Assembly (NCBI RefSeq): GCF_002224365.1
Contig: NZ_CP022437.1
Location: 2,480,001-2,544,000 of the forward strand
Length of the DNA: 64,000 bases
Source: Virgibacillus necropolis
Lineage (GTDB): Bacteria > Bacillota > Bacilli > Bacillales > Amphibacillaceae
Direction: 5' to 3'
Shown here: positions 46,450 to 55,002 of the stretch, piece by piece
How positions within the stretch are numbered: position 1 is the stretch's first letter
Layout of the letters: each line of letters opens with the position of its first letter
The notes under the pieces: generated by a model
Seen by the model: only the letters and a program-made list of their open reading frames with translations
The model's database searches: none
What the model was told of the DNA's origin: nothing
Translations under genes and position numbers: made by a program

Positions 46450-46890
46450 CTAATTCGACTTTTTTGCATGTATTTTTATAATTAAATCCACTTCTGTTTT
46501 ACCACTATTCAACTTTCGAGCAATTTCTTCATTTGGCATCCCTTGATCATGCATCTGAAGAATTTTGGCATGTAACGACGTTTTATAGTGTACATCATCA
46601 TCTACCTTAGGGGTTGTATATGTATCATCTACACCTTCAGGATTCACTTCTTCCTTCATGTGCGGCACTGGGCAAACTTCATCATCTGGTTTGTGTTCCT
46701 TGTCCAATAACGTTTGTTCCAGTCGATTATTTTCTTCTTTAATTTCTGCCAAGTACACTTCAAAAAGTTCCATTATTTCTTGAGAAGAACTATTCTGATT
46801 GGGAAGCTTGGTTTGTTTATATAATTGATAAATCGCAGTAAATGTAACCATGTGCAATAAAAAACTTATTATTAACAAAAATGATGTCAT
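46450..46890 (-). CDS. swrB: SwrB-like protein (YlxL)
   Basis: A 146-residue protein with an N-terminal membrane segment (about 3-24), a coiled acidic middle and a C-terminal helix-turn-helix-like part (KILQMHDQGMPNEEIARKLN). Its position directly after sigD and before rpsB, together with this layout, identifies it with SwrB/YlxL, which in B. subtilis activates flagellar export assembly and swarming. AGAAGGG precedes the ATG. Sequence similarity in the middle is expected to be low, so the name rests partly on context. Confidence 0.75.
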   Translation of the reverse strand: MTSFLLIISFLLHMVTFTAIYQLYKQTKLPNQNSSSQEIMELFEVYLAEIKEENNRLEQTLLDKEHKPDDEVCPVPHMKEEVNPEGVDDTYTTPKVDDDVHYKTSLHAKILQMHDQGMPNEEIARKLNSGKTEVDLIIKIHAKKSN

Positions 46891-46900
46891 GTAATCCCTT

Positions 46901-47674
46901 CTATCTGTGTACTTTAGCCAATGTTTTTTTAAGTTTGAAGATAGCTTTTTTATGTATTTGTGAAATTCTAGATGTCGTTAAGTCCAGTACTTGTCCAATT
47001 TCAGTTAATGTTAGTTCTTCATTATAAAACAAACTAATAACTAGTTGTTCATTAACATTTAATAATTTTATACTTTTCGCTAATTCTTTATTGGTCTCAC
47101 TTGTTGTTAAATGATTATCTGGGGACGCGGAAATATGATCAGCGATTGCATAGCCAATCCCCTCTTTGTGATCACTATGACCATCTTTAGACTTTTCTTC
47201 AATTGATAATACATTTGCAAACAGAGAATCCTTCGTATATGTTTCAACTTCTTGAGCGGTCATATTTAATTCTTTTGCAATCTCATTGGAAGAAGGTGTA
47301 CGTTGATGAACTTGCTCAAGGTGCCCAGAAACCTGTTCAATCTTTTTTGTTTTTTCACGAATTGATCTAGGCAACCAATCTTCCTTTCTGAGCCCATCAA
47401 TAATGGCACCTCTAACTCGAAATGAAGCATACGTGTCGAACTTTAAGTCCCTACTTGATTCAAATTTCTTAACTGCATCATACAACCCCATTAATCCAAA
47501 ACTTTTCAAGTCATCTTTGTTTACATTTTTGGGTAAATGAGTCGCAATCCGCTCAACGTGAAAATTTACTAGATACATATAATTTTTGATAAGCTCATTA
47601 GCAGCATTCGAGTCGTGCGTAGAAAACCAATTTTCCCATAACTGTTTCTCTATAGGAGTTTTATCCGTATTCAT
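46901..47674 (-). CDS. sigD: RNA polymerase sigma factor SigD (FliA type)
   Basis: A 257-residue sigma-28 factor directing flagellin, motility and autolysin genes. It shows region 2 (YLVNFHVERIATHLPKNV; LKSFGLMGLYDAVKKFE), region 3 and region 4 (ELTLTEIGQVLDLTTSRISQ). GGGAGG lies about ten bases before the ATG. It is intact although the chemotaxis genes upstream of it are broken or lost. A small reading frame (47671-47784) ends on its start codon. Confidence 0.97.
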   Translation of the reverse strand: MNTDKTPIEKQLWENWFSTHDSNAANELIKNYMYLVNFHVERIATHLPKNVNKDDLKSFGLMGLYDAVKKFESSRDLKFDTYASFRVRGAIIDGLRKEDWLPRSIREKTKKIEQVSGHLEQVHQRTPSSNEIAKELNMTAQEVETYTKDSLFANVLSIEEKSKDGHSDHKEGIGYAIADHISASPDNHLTTSETNKELAKSIKLLNVNEQLVISLFYNEELTLTEIGQVLDLTTSRISQIHKKAIFKLKKTLAKVHR

Positions 47675-47784
47675 AGTAAGTGTTCCTCCCTTTTATTCCA
47701 CTGAAGGAAAGTATAAAAGATTCTAAGGAAATCAGTATACGAAATACTTCGCCATTCGCTAGATAATCCATTATTAAAATCCAT
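47671..47784 (-). pseudogene. 37-codon remnant reading frame between cheW remnant and sigD
   Basis: The frame starts ATG (AAAGG ten bases upstream) and reads MDFNNGLSSEWRSISY, ending in a stop that overlaps the sigD start (ATGA). It stands where cheC and cheD are found in B. subtilis. It shows no recognisable CheC or CheD motif. The likeliest reading is a junction left by deletion, joining the start of one gene to the end of another; a true small protein cannot be excluded. Confidence 0.35.
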
Positions 47785-47790
47785 GTTTGA

Positions 47791-47934
47791 TTAACCTTTC
47801 GCGTCTTGTAGTGTATCAACTTCATCTTTGGAAAGCACTTTTTGTAAGTCTAATAAAATCAATAAACGATCCTCTAATTTAGCTACACCCTCGATATAGT
47901 CCACGTCAACAGTTCCAACTACTTCTGGTGCTGG
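47791..47934 (-). pseudogene. cheW: C-terminal remnant of cheW
   Basis: In a frame different from cheA the minus strand encodes PAPEVVGTVDVDYIEG, VAKLEDRLLILLDLQKVL and SKDEVDTLQDAKG, then a stop (47791-47793). This matches the C-terminal end of CheW (the VDYIEGV.K...RLLILLDL pattern). The first two thirds of CheW, and its start codon, are missing; the remnant joins directly to codon about 404 of cheA. CheW is the adaptor that couples CheA to receptors, so no functional product is expected from this copy. Confidence 0.85.
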
Positions 47935-49144
47935 CTAGTGTTAATGGTAGTTGAATAGAGAAAGTAGACCCTTTGCCTAGTTTTGTATCTATTGTAATAG
48001 TACCTCCAAGTGATTCAATTGTACTTTTTACCACATCTAAACCAACTCCACGGCCAGATATGTCAGTAATCGTTTCCGCTGTTGAAAAACCACTCGCCAT
48101 GATAAGTTCATAAACTTGTTGATCAGCCAAAGTTCCCGCTTGGTTTTCTGTAATTACACCGTCTGACAGTGCCTTATTTAAAACTTTATCTTTATTAATA
48201 CCAGCGCCATCATCAGAGATTTCAATAAATACATGATTTCCACTATAGTAAGCATGTAATTTGATTGTTCCATGTTTAGGTTTCCCATTGACCTTCCTAA
48301 CATTTGGGGCTTCAATTCCGTGATCCATTGCATTTCGTATTAAATGAACAAATGGATCTCCAATCTTATCGATAACAGTCCGATCCAATTCAGTTTCAGC
48401 GCCAACAATTTCAATTTCAACGTTTTTACCAAGATCGCGTGCTAACCGTCTAATCATTTGCGGGAAACGACTGAAGACTTGTTCAACAGGTACCATGCGC
48501 ATTGTTAAAATCATACGCTGTAAGTCACTTGATACTCTTGACATTCTTTCTACCGTAGCTTGTAAATCATTGTGATTTAATTCAGAGGAAATTTGTTCTA
48601 ATCTTCCTCGGTCAATAACTAATTCATCAAACAAATTTATCAAACTATCTAATCGCTCAATATTGACTCTTATTGTTTTGCTCGAAGAACTTTTCTTTTT
48701 AACCCCGAGTACATCTGTCATTTTTTCACCTGAAGCAATTGTTTTTGGTGTAGAAACAACACAATCACCATTTTCTATTTTCTTCAGGCTATCAATAATT
48801 TGTTCCATATCCCGCTTACCGTTGCCGCCACCCGTAATACTTTCAACCATTGCATTTAAATGATCTACCGATTCAAATAAAACATCCATGGTTTCCGTTG
48901 TAATTATGATTTTGTCATACCGTATTCCGTCAAATATATTCTCAAGTTGATGTGTTAAATTAGCTAGATCATCAAATCCCATTGCTGCAGACATACCTTT
49001 TAGTGTGTGAGCAGACCTAAATATGTCATCAATAGTTGATTTCTCAGTTGGATTCTTTTCGAGTGCTATTAATTGTTTATAGAGTGATTCGAGATGTTCA
49101 TTACTTTCATCTAGAAAAACATCCAAATAGTGTGCTGTATCCAT
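47906..49144 (-). CDS. cheA: Truncated chemotaxis histidine kinase CheA (lacks P2 and P5 domains)
   Basis: The 412-residue product has the P1 phosphotransfer domain with His46 (SAHTLKGMSAAMG), a short linker, the P3 dimerisation domain from about 166 (TIRVNIERLDSLINLFDELV) and the P4 kinase domain (N box HLIRNAMDHGIE; DDGAGIN; GRGVGLDVVK). Compared with B. subtilis CheA (about 670 residues), P2, which binds CheY/CheB, is missing between P1 and P3, and P5, which binds CheW and receptors, is replaced after LPLTLA by STRSSWNC and a stop. AGGGGGG precedes the ATG. It may still autophosphorylate, but receptor control should be lost. cheB is absent upstream. Confidence 0.9.
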   Translation of the reverse strand: MDTAHYLDVFLDESNEHLESLYKQLIALEKNPTEKSTIDDIFRSAHTLKGMSAAMGFDDLANLTHQLENIFDGIRYDKIIITTETMDVLFESVDHLNAMVESITGGGNGKRDMEQIIDSLKKIENGDCVVSTPKTIASGEKMTDVLGVKKKSSSSKTIRVNIERLDSLINLFDELVIDRGRLEQISSELNHNDLQATVERMSRVSSDLQRMILTMRMVPVEQVFSRFPQMIRRLARDLGKNVEIEIVGAETELDRTVIDKIGDPFVHLIRNAMDHGIEAPNVRKVNGKPKHGTIKLHAYYSGNHVFIEISDDGAGINKDKVLNKALSDGVITENQAGTLADQQVYELIMASGFSTAETITDISGRGVGLDVVKSTIESLGGTITIDTKLGKGSTFSIQLPLTLASTRSSWNC

Positions 49145-49174
49145 TTTACATCCCCCCTAACTTCTAATTGCCAT

Positions 49175-50038
49175 TCACCTCTCAACCAGTAATCGTTTCA
49201 ACCTTTGCACGAATGAAGTGGCCACTTTTTTGTCTGTTGTATATGAGTTTTGTAAATAATTTCCTACAATTTGTTTGATTGCTTTTGAAATAGCCGCATT
49301 TTCATTAAGAATACTGTATGGTATTTGCCTAATTACTGAAGCTGAAACGGTACGGTCATCGGGTAGGATCCCCATTTGTTGCGTTTCAATAGTTAGAAAT
49401 TGGGAAATAACACGTTGAAATCGATCAAGTGCTTTTTTACCAGTTTTATAGGTTAACGAACGATTCATCACCAGATATATCGGCATTTGGCCTTGATTGC
49501 TTACGATGTGTTTGATCATGCCATATGCATCTGTTATCGATGTTGGCTCAGGCGTAGTAATCGTGATGCATTCGTCTGATGCCACGATGAAAAATAAACT
49601 TTCCTTTGAGGCACCTGCCCCCATGTCAAAAATAATGTAATCGTATAGCTTAACTAATTCATTGTATTGATTCAGGAAATAATCTTTTTTATCATCACTC
49701 AATGTAAAAAAGTTTGATAGACCATTTCCAGCCGCGATAAAGGCAAGATTATTGGGTCCATTCTCAATAATGTCGTGAATCTTTAACTGTTGATCAAACA
49801 TATCTACAATCGTTTTTGTTGCATGTAACCCTAGCAAAATATCGATATTACCCATTCCGATATCTAAATCCACTAACAGAACTTTTTTTCCGGTTTTTAT
49901 AAGTTCTAGTGAAAAATTAATTGCGAAATTAGACTTCCCCACTCCGCCTTTTCCACTGACAATAGAAATGGTTTTGGCTTGCCTTGAGTCCTTCGACTGC
50001 TGTAATTTACGTCGCAAATTCATGGCTTGATCATTCAT
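49175..50038 (-). CDS. flhG: Flagellar number regulator FlhG (YlxH, MinD-like ATPase)
   Basis: A 287-residue ParA/MinD-type ATPase with the deviant Walker A SGKGGVGKSNFAINF, the LVDLDIGMGNIDILLG switch and a C-terminal amphipathic stretch (QRLKRLLVE) for membrane binding. It controls flagellar number and placement with FlhF and promotes C-ring assembly. The ATG at 50038 follows GGGTGAG; it overlaps flhF by eight bases. cheB normally follows, but the truncated cheA follows directly after 30 bases. Confidence 0.95.
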   Translation of the reverse strand: MNDQAMNLRRKLQQSKDSRQAKTISIVSGKGGVGKSNFAINFSLELIKTGKKVLLVDLDIGMGNIDILLGLHATKTIVDMFDQQLKIHDIIENGPNNLAFIAAGNGLSNFFTLSDDKKDYFLNQYNELVKLYDYIIFDMGAGASKESLFFIVASDECITITTPEPTSITDAYGMIKHIVSNQGQMPIYLVMNRSLTYKTGKKALDRFQRVISQFLTIETQQMGILPDDRTVSASVIRQIPYSILNENAAISKAIKQIVGNYLQNSYTTDKKVATSFVQRLKRLLVER

Positions 50039-51155
50039 CACGATACTCACCCACTATATATTCACTAATTTTCACAGGTGAAGGCTTAACTATATCATCA
50101 GGCACATCTTGACCATTTGTCATGTAAGCAATTCCTACCTGGTTTTGAAGTGCTAGGTTAATCATGCTTCCATATTGTCTTGTTTCATCAATTTTAGTAA
50201 AAATAAATTCTTTTATTGCAATATGTTGAAATTGTTCACTGATTTTCTGTAAATCGTTCGGTTTTGCTGTTAAAGATAACACCAGATATGTTTCTATCTC
50301 GTCATTAAAATCAATGCTTTGTTCCAATTCATGTACGTATTTCGGATCTCGAAAATTACGACCCGCAGTATCAACAAGAATCAAATCATAATCCGCGAAC
50401 TTCTCGACAGCTTCTTTATAGTCTTTATTATCATAAGCAACCGCTAAAGGTACATCCAATATTTTCGCATATGTTTTTAATTGCTCAATAGCAGCAATTC
50501 GATAGGTGTCAGCAGTGATAAAGGCCACTTTTTTATGATTGTTCAACACACTGTCAGCAGCAACTTTGGCAATTGTTGTTGTTTTTCCAACCCCTGTTGG
50601 TCCGACGAAATGAATAATCCTCTTGTTGTATGTTATCCCTTCAAATGAAAGTGTTAAAAGTTGAGAAGTGATTTCTTTCATTGTATCCTGAAAAATAACA
50701 TGCTGTTCTGGTTCACTATCACTATCATTTTTATGTTGATCGATAACTGTACGGACTATCTTGGATGCTAATGATTGGGAAACTTCCTGGTCAATTAAGT
50801 GTTGATAAACCATATTGTACTGCGAGGTAAAATTTGTTTTAACTTGTTGATTTTGTACCTCAAGTAATTTCTTTAGATGCTTAATTTCACTAAGGACATT
50901 TTTATTTATTGACTGATCGGATTGAACTTTTTTATGTGGAGCTTTGTCAAGTGATTGATAGACTTCCGGCTTAGGCTTTGTCGGTTGTGGGTCAAGTGCA
51001 GCGATAACTTCAATGCTTCTTTTTTTAAATAACCCAAAAAGGCTACCATTTCTTACTTCTTTTGAATTTAATATGACCGCATCAGCACCAAGTTCCTTGC
51101 GAATTTGATGCATTGCTTCAGGCATTGTTGCCGCTACATACTTCTTTACCTTCAT
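50031..51155 (-). CDS. flhF: Flagellar biosynthesis SRP-family GTPase FlhF
   Basis: A 374-residue GTPase related to Ffh/FtsY that localises flagella. It has an N-terminal basic B domain, a linker, and the NG domain with GPTGVGKTTTIAKVA, DTYRIAAIEQLKTYA and DTAGRNFRD. The ATG overlaps the flhA stop by four bases (ATGA), so translation is coupled. The family length is about 366. Confidence 0.96.
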   Translation of the reverse strand: MKVKKYVAATMPEAMHQIRKELGADAVILNSKEVRNGSLFGLFKKRSIEVIAALDPQPTKPKPEVYQSLDKAPHKKVQSDQSINKNVLSEIKHLKKLLEVQNQQVKTNFTSQYNMVYQHLIDQEVSQSLASKIVRTVIDQHKNDSDSEPEQHVIFQDTMKEITSQLLTLSFEGITYNKRIIHFVGPTGVGKTTTIAKVAADSVLNNHKKVAFITADTYRIAAIEQLKTYAKILDVPLAVAYDNKDYKEAVEKFADYDLILVDTAGRNFRDPKYVHELEQSIDFNDEIETYLVLSLTAKPNDLQKISEQFQHIAIKEFIFTKIDETRQYGSMINLALQNQVGIAYMTNGQDVPDDIVKPSPVKISEYIVGEYRDE

Positions 51156-53185
51156 GCTACGTTCACCACCCCTACACTTTGTACTTGAACGGTTGGTTCT
51201 AGCTCGTTATAGGATAATACAACTACTTGCGGTAAGAATCGTTCAACTAATTGTTTCATATACATTCGGATAGCAGGCGAGCATAACAATATAGCTGTAT
51301 CCTCCTGTAATGCTATTCGTTCTACCTCTTCACTAACTGTTTTAATGATTAATTGCTGCGATTCTGGATCTAAGGATAAATAGTTCCCGTGTTCTGTTTG
51401 TTGTATATTCTCTGCTATCATTTTTTCAACTGCCCCTGAAACGGTAATAACTTTTAATGACCTGTCATCCTTTGCATATTGCTTGGTAATTTGCGGTGAT
51501 AATGATTGTCTCGCATATTCTGCTAACAGTTCCGTATCGTTTGTCATTTTCGCAAAGTCAGCTAATGTTTCAAAAATTATTGGTAGATTACGGATAGAAA
51601 CATTTTCTTTTAATAGTTTTGCTAATACTTTTTGTATGTCTCCAAACGAGAGTGGCTCTGGAGTTACTTCATCTGCTAGTATTGGATAGTTTTCTTTTAA
51701 ATGATCAATTAATTGCTTTGTTTCCTGACGACCAAGTAAAATATGTGCATGCTTTTTAATAACCTCAGTGATATGGGTGGAGACGACAGAAGGTGGATCA
51801 ACTACAGTAAATCCAGACAATTCAGCTTCATCTTTTACTTCCTCACTAATCCATTTAGCGGGTAGACCAAATGCGGGCTCATTTGTATCAATCCCCTCGA
51901 GGCTATCGTCATCTATTCCTGGTGTCATTGCCAAATAGTGATCAAGTAAAAGCTCACCAAAAGCAACCTCATTCCCTTTAATTTTTAATCGATATTCATT
52001 TGGATTTAGTTGAATATTATCACGAATACGTACGACTGGTATGACAATACCTAGCTCGATAGCTAACTGACGGCGAATCATGATAACTCTATCAAGCAGG
52101 TCACCACCCTGACTCGCATCTACTAGTGGTATAAGTGCGTACCCAAATTCAAATTCTATTGGGTCCATATTCAATAGACTTACTACATTCTCAGGTGACT
52201 TCATTGCAGAGCTTTCTGATTGTTCCTCTTCTTCTACATCAGGTACTTCCATTTTTTCTTCTTGTTTTAGAAGCATATACCCACTAAGTACTAATAATCC
52301 TGCTAATGTAGTTGTTAATAAAAAGTTAATCGGTGTTAAACCAAGCAAGAAAATTGCTCCAGCTGCAATAAAAAGTAGTTTAGGATATTGCAATAGTTGT
52401 CCTGATACATCACTGCCTAAATTACCTTTTGAGGAGGCACGCGTCACGATAATACCAGTTGCCGTTGCTATTAATAATGCTGGAATTTGACTTACTAAGC
52501 CGTCACCAACTGTCAAACGCATAAATGTATTTAGTGCTTCTGGAAAAGACATTCCCATTTGAACCATTCCGATAATTAGTCCAAATACAATATTAATAAG
52601 TACAATTATAATTCCTGCAATTGCGTCTCCCTTAACGAATTTACTTGCCCCGTCCATTGCCCCGTGGAAGTCTGCTTCATTTTCTACCTTCGCGCGTCGT
52701 TCTTTTGCTTGTTGCTCTGAAATTAAACCAGCGTTTAAGTCAGCGTCAATGCTCATTTGTTTTCCAGGCATTGCGTCCAGGGAAAATCTAGCCCCAACTT
52801 CAGACACGCGTTCAGCGCCTTTTGTTATAACTAAAAATTGAATAATAACTAGGATGATAAACACAACAAAACCAACCAATGGGTTATCTCCAATTACAAA
52901 TGAACCAAATGTTTCTACCACTCCTCCTGCCTCACCCTCGGAAAGAATAGATCTTGTTGTCGATACATTTAACGCTAAACGAAATAAGGTTAATAGCAAT
53001 AATAGGGATGGGAAAATAGAAAATTGTAATGCATCTTGTGTATTCATCGATACTAAGATAACGATGAGCGCCAAAATAATATTGATTAAAATTAGAATAC
53101 TTAGTAACCATCCTGGTAATGGAACGACTAACATTGCAATGATTAATATAACGCCTAATAATACCGACAGATCTTTTGCTTTCAT
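51152..53185 (-). CDS. flhA: Flagellar export apparatus protein FlhA
   Basis: The 677-residue export gate protein with about eight N-terminal membrane segments, the FHIPEP signature region (GARFSLDAMPGKQMSIDADLN) and a large cytoplasmic domain from about residue 330 that docks chaperones and substrates. Its length matches B. subtilis FlhA. Upstream, where flhB normally adjoins, there are 728 bases of repeat elements, so transcription must pass through them. Confidence 0.97.
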   Translation of the reverse strand: MKAKDLSVLLGVILIIAMLVVPLPGWLLSILILINIILALIVILVSMNTQDALQFSIFPSLLLLLTLFRLALNVSTTRSILSEGEAGGVVETFGSFVIGDNPLVGFVVFIILVIIQFLVITKGAERVSEVGARFSLDAMPGKQMSIDADLNAGLISEQQAKERRAKVENEADFHGAMDGASKFVKGDAIAGIIIVLINIVFGLIIGMVQMGMSFPEALNTFMRLTVGDGLVSQIPALLIATATGIIVTRASSKGNLGSDVSGQLLQYPKLLFIAAGAIFLLGLTPINFLLTTTLAGLLVLSGYMLLKQEEKMEVPDVEEEEQSESSAMKSPENVVSLLNMDPIEFEFGYALIPLVDASQGGDLLDRVIMIRRQLAIELGIVIPVVRIRDNIQLNPNEYRLKIKGNEVAFGELLLDHYLAMTPGIDDDSLEGIDTNEPAFGLPAKWISEEVKDEAELSGFTVVDPPSVVSTHITEVIKKHAHILLGRQETKQLIDHLKENYPILADEVTPEPLSFGDIQKVLAKLLKENVSIRNLPIIFETLADFAKMTNDTELLAEYARQSLSPQITKQYAKDDRSLKVITVSGAVEKMIAENIQQTEHGNYLSLDPESQQLIIKTVSEEVERIALQEDTAILLCSPAIRMYMKQLVERFLPQVVVLSYNELEPTVQVQSVGVVNVA

Positions 53186-53215
53186 ATATGTAACCCCTTT
53201 TTGCTAGGCTGTTTT

Positions 53216-53894
53216 CTAAAAGATTGTTGTTTTTGACACAAAGACTGCGACGTAACTTACCGCCACAAAAATACATTATGACAAAACTGCTGGTTGTTTT
53301 CCGTTGCGCCTCCTTGTGCTTTCGCACGAGGCCACTGAAAAAGTTAAGTGTAGTACAAAATAGTGAATCGACGGCCGCATCCTCGAATATACTCCGCTTT
53401 CCACGGGCGAGTGGCGAGCCTATTCGGACTGCCGTCCTCCGGGGTCTCGCCGATCTCTTACTTCCCGTAGGAGTCTCCGTATATTCGAGGATGCTAGGTT
53501 AAAGTGAGAAATTTAATTTCTCAAATCCATCCTTTTTCAGTGGACTCAAAATCGCTTTGCGTGGTCTTCAAACTCGTGCTATTCCCGCAGGAGTCAACGG
53601 TCCTCCGCTCCAATCAACTGCCTTAATTGCAGGATGTCTTTATATAAGCAAACAGTAACCCAGGAAATTGTTAAACTGAACACTAGTGAAGGAAATCCAC
53701 GTAGACTCCTGCTTAGAAAGCGAAGACGATGAGACCCCGCAGAGAGCGATCTTTGCAATCGAGGAGGCTCATCGCGAGCCCTAAGGTGCGCGAAGTGGAT
53801 TTCCGGAACGGTTGTCCAACCACCAAACAAAGTACTTACGCCGTATCCTATATCAACTTCGGTGGTATGAGCAACGAACATACGAAAATAGCCT
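53216..53894. mobile_element. 679-bp MITE-like element in the flagellar operon (AGGCTGTTTTC ends)
   Basis: It begins AGGCTGTTTTC and ends GAAAATAGCCT, inverted repeats with one mismatch. Read on the minus strand, its right end matches the left end of the element at 12165-12518 (CAACCGTTCCGGAAATCCAC and a CCGAAGTTGAT block) and its left end matches the other's right end (GTTACGTCGCAG; TGTGTCAA). It is thus a second, inverted copy with a different interior and a nested element. No transposase is encoded. Confidence 0.75.
53332..53543. mobile_element. 212-bp nested palindromic element (CCACTGAAAAAG ends)
   Basis: It begins CCACTGAAAAAG and ends CTTTTTCAGTGG. Inside, GCATCCTCGAATATAC pairs with GTATATTCGAGGATGC nearer the middle. 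The interior is GC-rich compared with the surroundings. No coding potential was recognised, and no target duplication was clear. It lies inside the element at 53216-53894, so it arrived later. Confidence 0.7.
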
Positions 53895-53913
53895 AACGAA
53901 AAGAGTCCTTTTG

Positions 53914-55002
53914 CTAAACCTTTTTTTCTAATCGATAAACATATGCTAATACTTCCGCAACCGCTTGGTAATACTCCTCAGGGATACTATTACCAATTTC
54001 TATCGCACCATAAAGCGCCCGTGCCAGTTGTCTATTCTCCACTGTCATAACATTATTATTTTTGGCAATTTCCCTTATTCGAAGTGCTGTGTAATCTACC
54101 CCTTTTGCTACTACAAAAGGTGCACTAGCCTTAATTTCGTCGTATTTAATTGCTATCGCATAATGAGTTGGATTCGTAATAACTACATCAGCCGCTGGAA
54201 CCTCGCTCATCATACGTCTTGCTGCCATTTGACGTTGTTTTTCTTTAATTTTTGACTTTATTAATGGATCACCTTCTATATTTTTGTATTCATCCTTTAT
54301 ATCGTTCTTTGACATTTTAATGCTTTTTTCAAAATCATATTTTTGATAAGCATAGTCAATAACGGCAATGAATACTAATGCAAGTGCTGCTGCAAACCCC
54401 ATTTTTATTGCATTATTACCGAAAAAAGCTAAAGCACTTTCCACTGTTTTGAACGAGAGCATCATCATTTCATCCTTGTATAACCAAATGATCCAAAATG
54501 TTATAGCTCCTATAAACACGATTTTTAATAATGATTTCAACAATTCCACTAAAGCGCGCATAGAAAATATTCGTTTTGCACCTTGAATAGGATCCATCTT
54601 TTTCAAATCCAGTTTAAGTGGTTCAGTTGTAAATAAAAAACCGATTTGGGTGAAGTTCGCTGCTAAACCAGCGATAATAGCAATTCCCATAATTGGGGCA
54701 ATTATTTTTGCCATCTCCATTGTTCCCTCAACAAAAATTTGGTGGACACTGTTCTCTGTAAGATCCCATTGAATGTATTCCGTAAAAGCAGTTTTATATA
54801 ATGCTGTCAGGCTTTTCCCCATGTTATCGCCGAAAATAAATAAAATTAAAAAACAAAAGAATAATAGAAATGCAGTGTTAATATCCTGACTTTTTGCTAC
54901 CTGTCCTTTTTTTCTAGAATCTTGTCTTTTTTTGGGAGTTGCTTTTTCTGTCTTTTCACCTGCAAAAAATTGAAGATCCAATTTCATTTGCATGTTAGGC
55001 AC
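53914..55002 (-). CDS. flhB: Flagellar export switch protein FlhB
   Basis: A 362-residue export gate protein with four membrane segments and a cytoplasmic domain containing the autocleavage motif NPTHYAIAIKY, which switches secretion from hook to filament substrates. The N-terminus (MPNMQMKLDLQFFAGEKTEKATPKKRQDSR in part) is typical. It overlaps fliR by eight bases. It is the last gene before the repeat-filled gap. Confidence 0.97.
   Translation of the reverse strand: MPNMQMKLDLQFFAGEKTEKATPKKRQDSRKKGQVAKSQDINTAFLLFFCFLILFIFGDNMGKSLTALYKTAFTEYIQWDLTENSVHQIFVEGTMEMAKIIAPIMGIAIIAGLAANFTQIGFLFTTEPLKLDLKKMDPIQGAKRIFSMRALVELLKSLLKIVFIGAITFWIIWLYKDEMMMLSFKTVESALAFFGNNAIKMGFAAALALVFIAVIDYAYQKYDFEKSIKMSKNDIKDEYKNIEGDPLIKSKIKEKQRQMAARRMMSEVPAADVVITNPTHYAIAIKYDEIKASAPFVVAKGVDYTALRIREIAKNNNVMTVENRQLARALYGAIEIGNSIPEEYYQAVAEVLAYVYRLEKKV

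Larger units (their letters stand above)
53186..53913. other. Gene-free 728-bp stretch between flhB and flhA
   Basis: It is almost entirely filled by an inverted-repeat-bounded element (53216-53894) with another palindromic element nested in it (53332-53543). The short reading frames in it lie inside the repeats and show no known family. No terminator or promoter was recognised with confidence. Confidence 0.8.

Noticed and set aside
53594-53881. 95-codon minus-strand frame between flhB and flhA
   Set aside because: It coincides with the repeat element, parts of which recur inverted at 12165-12518, and no family was recognised.
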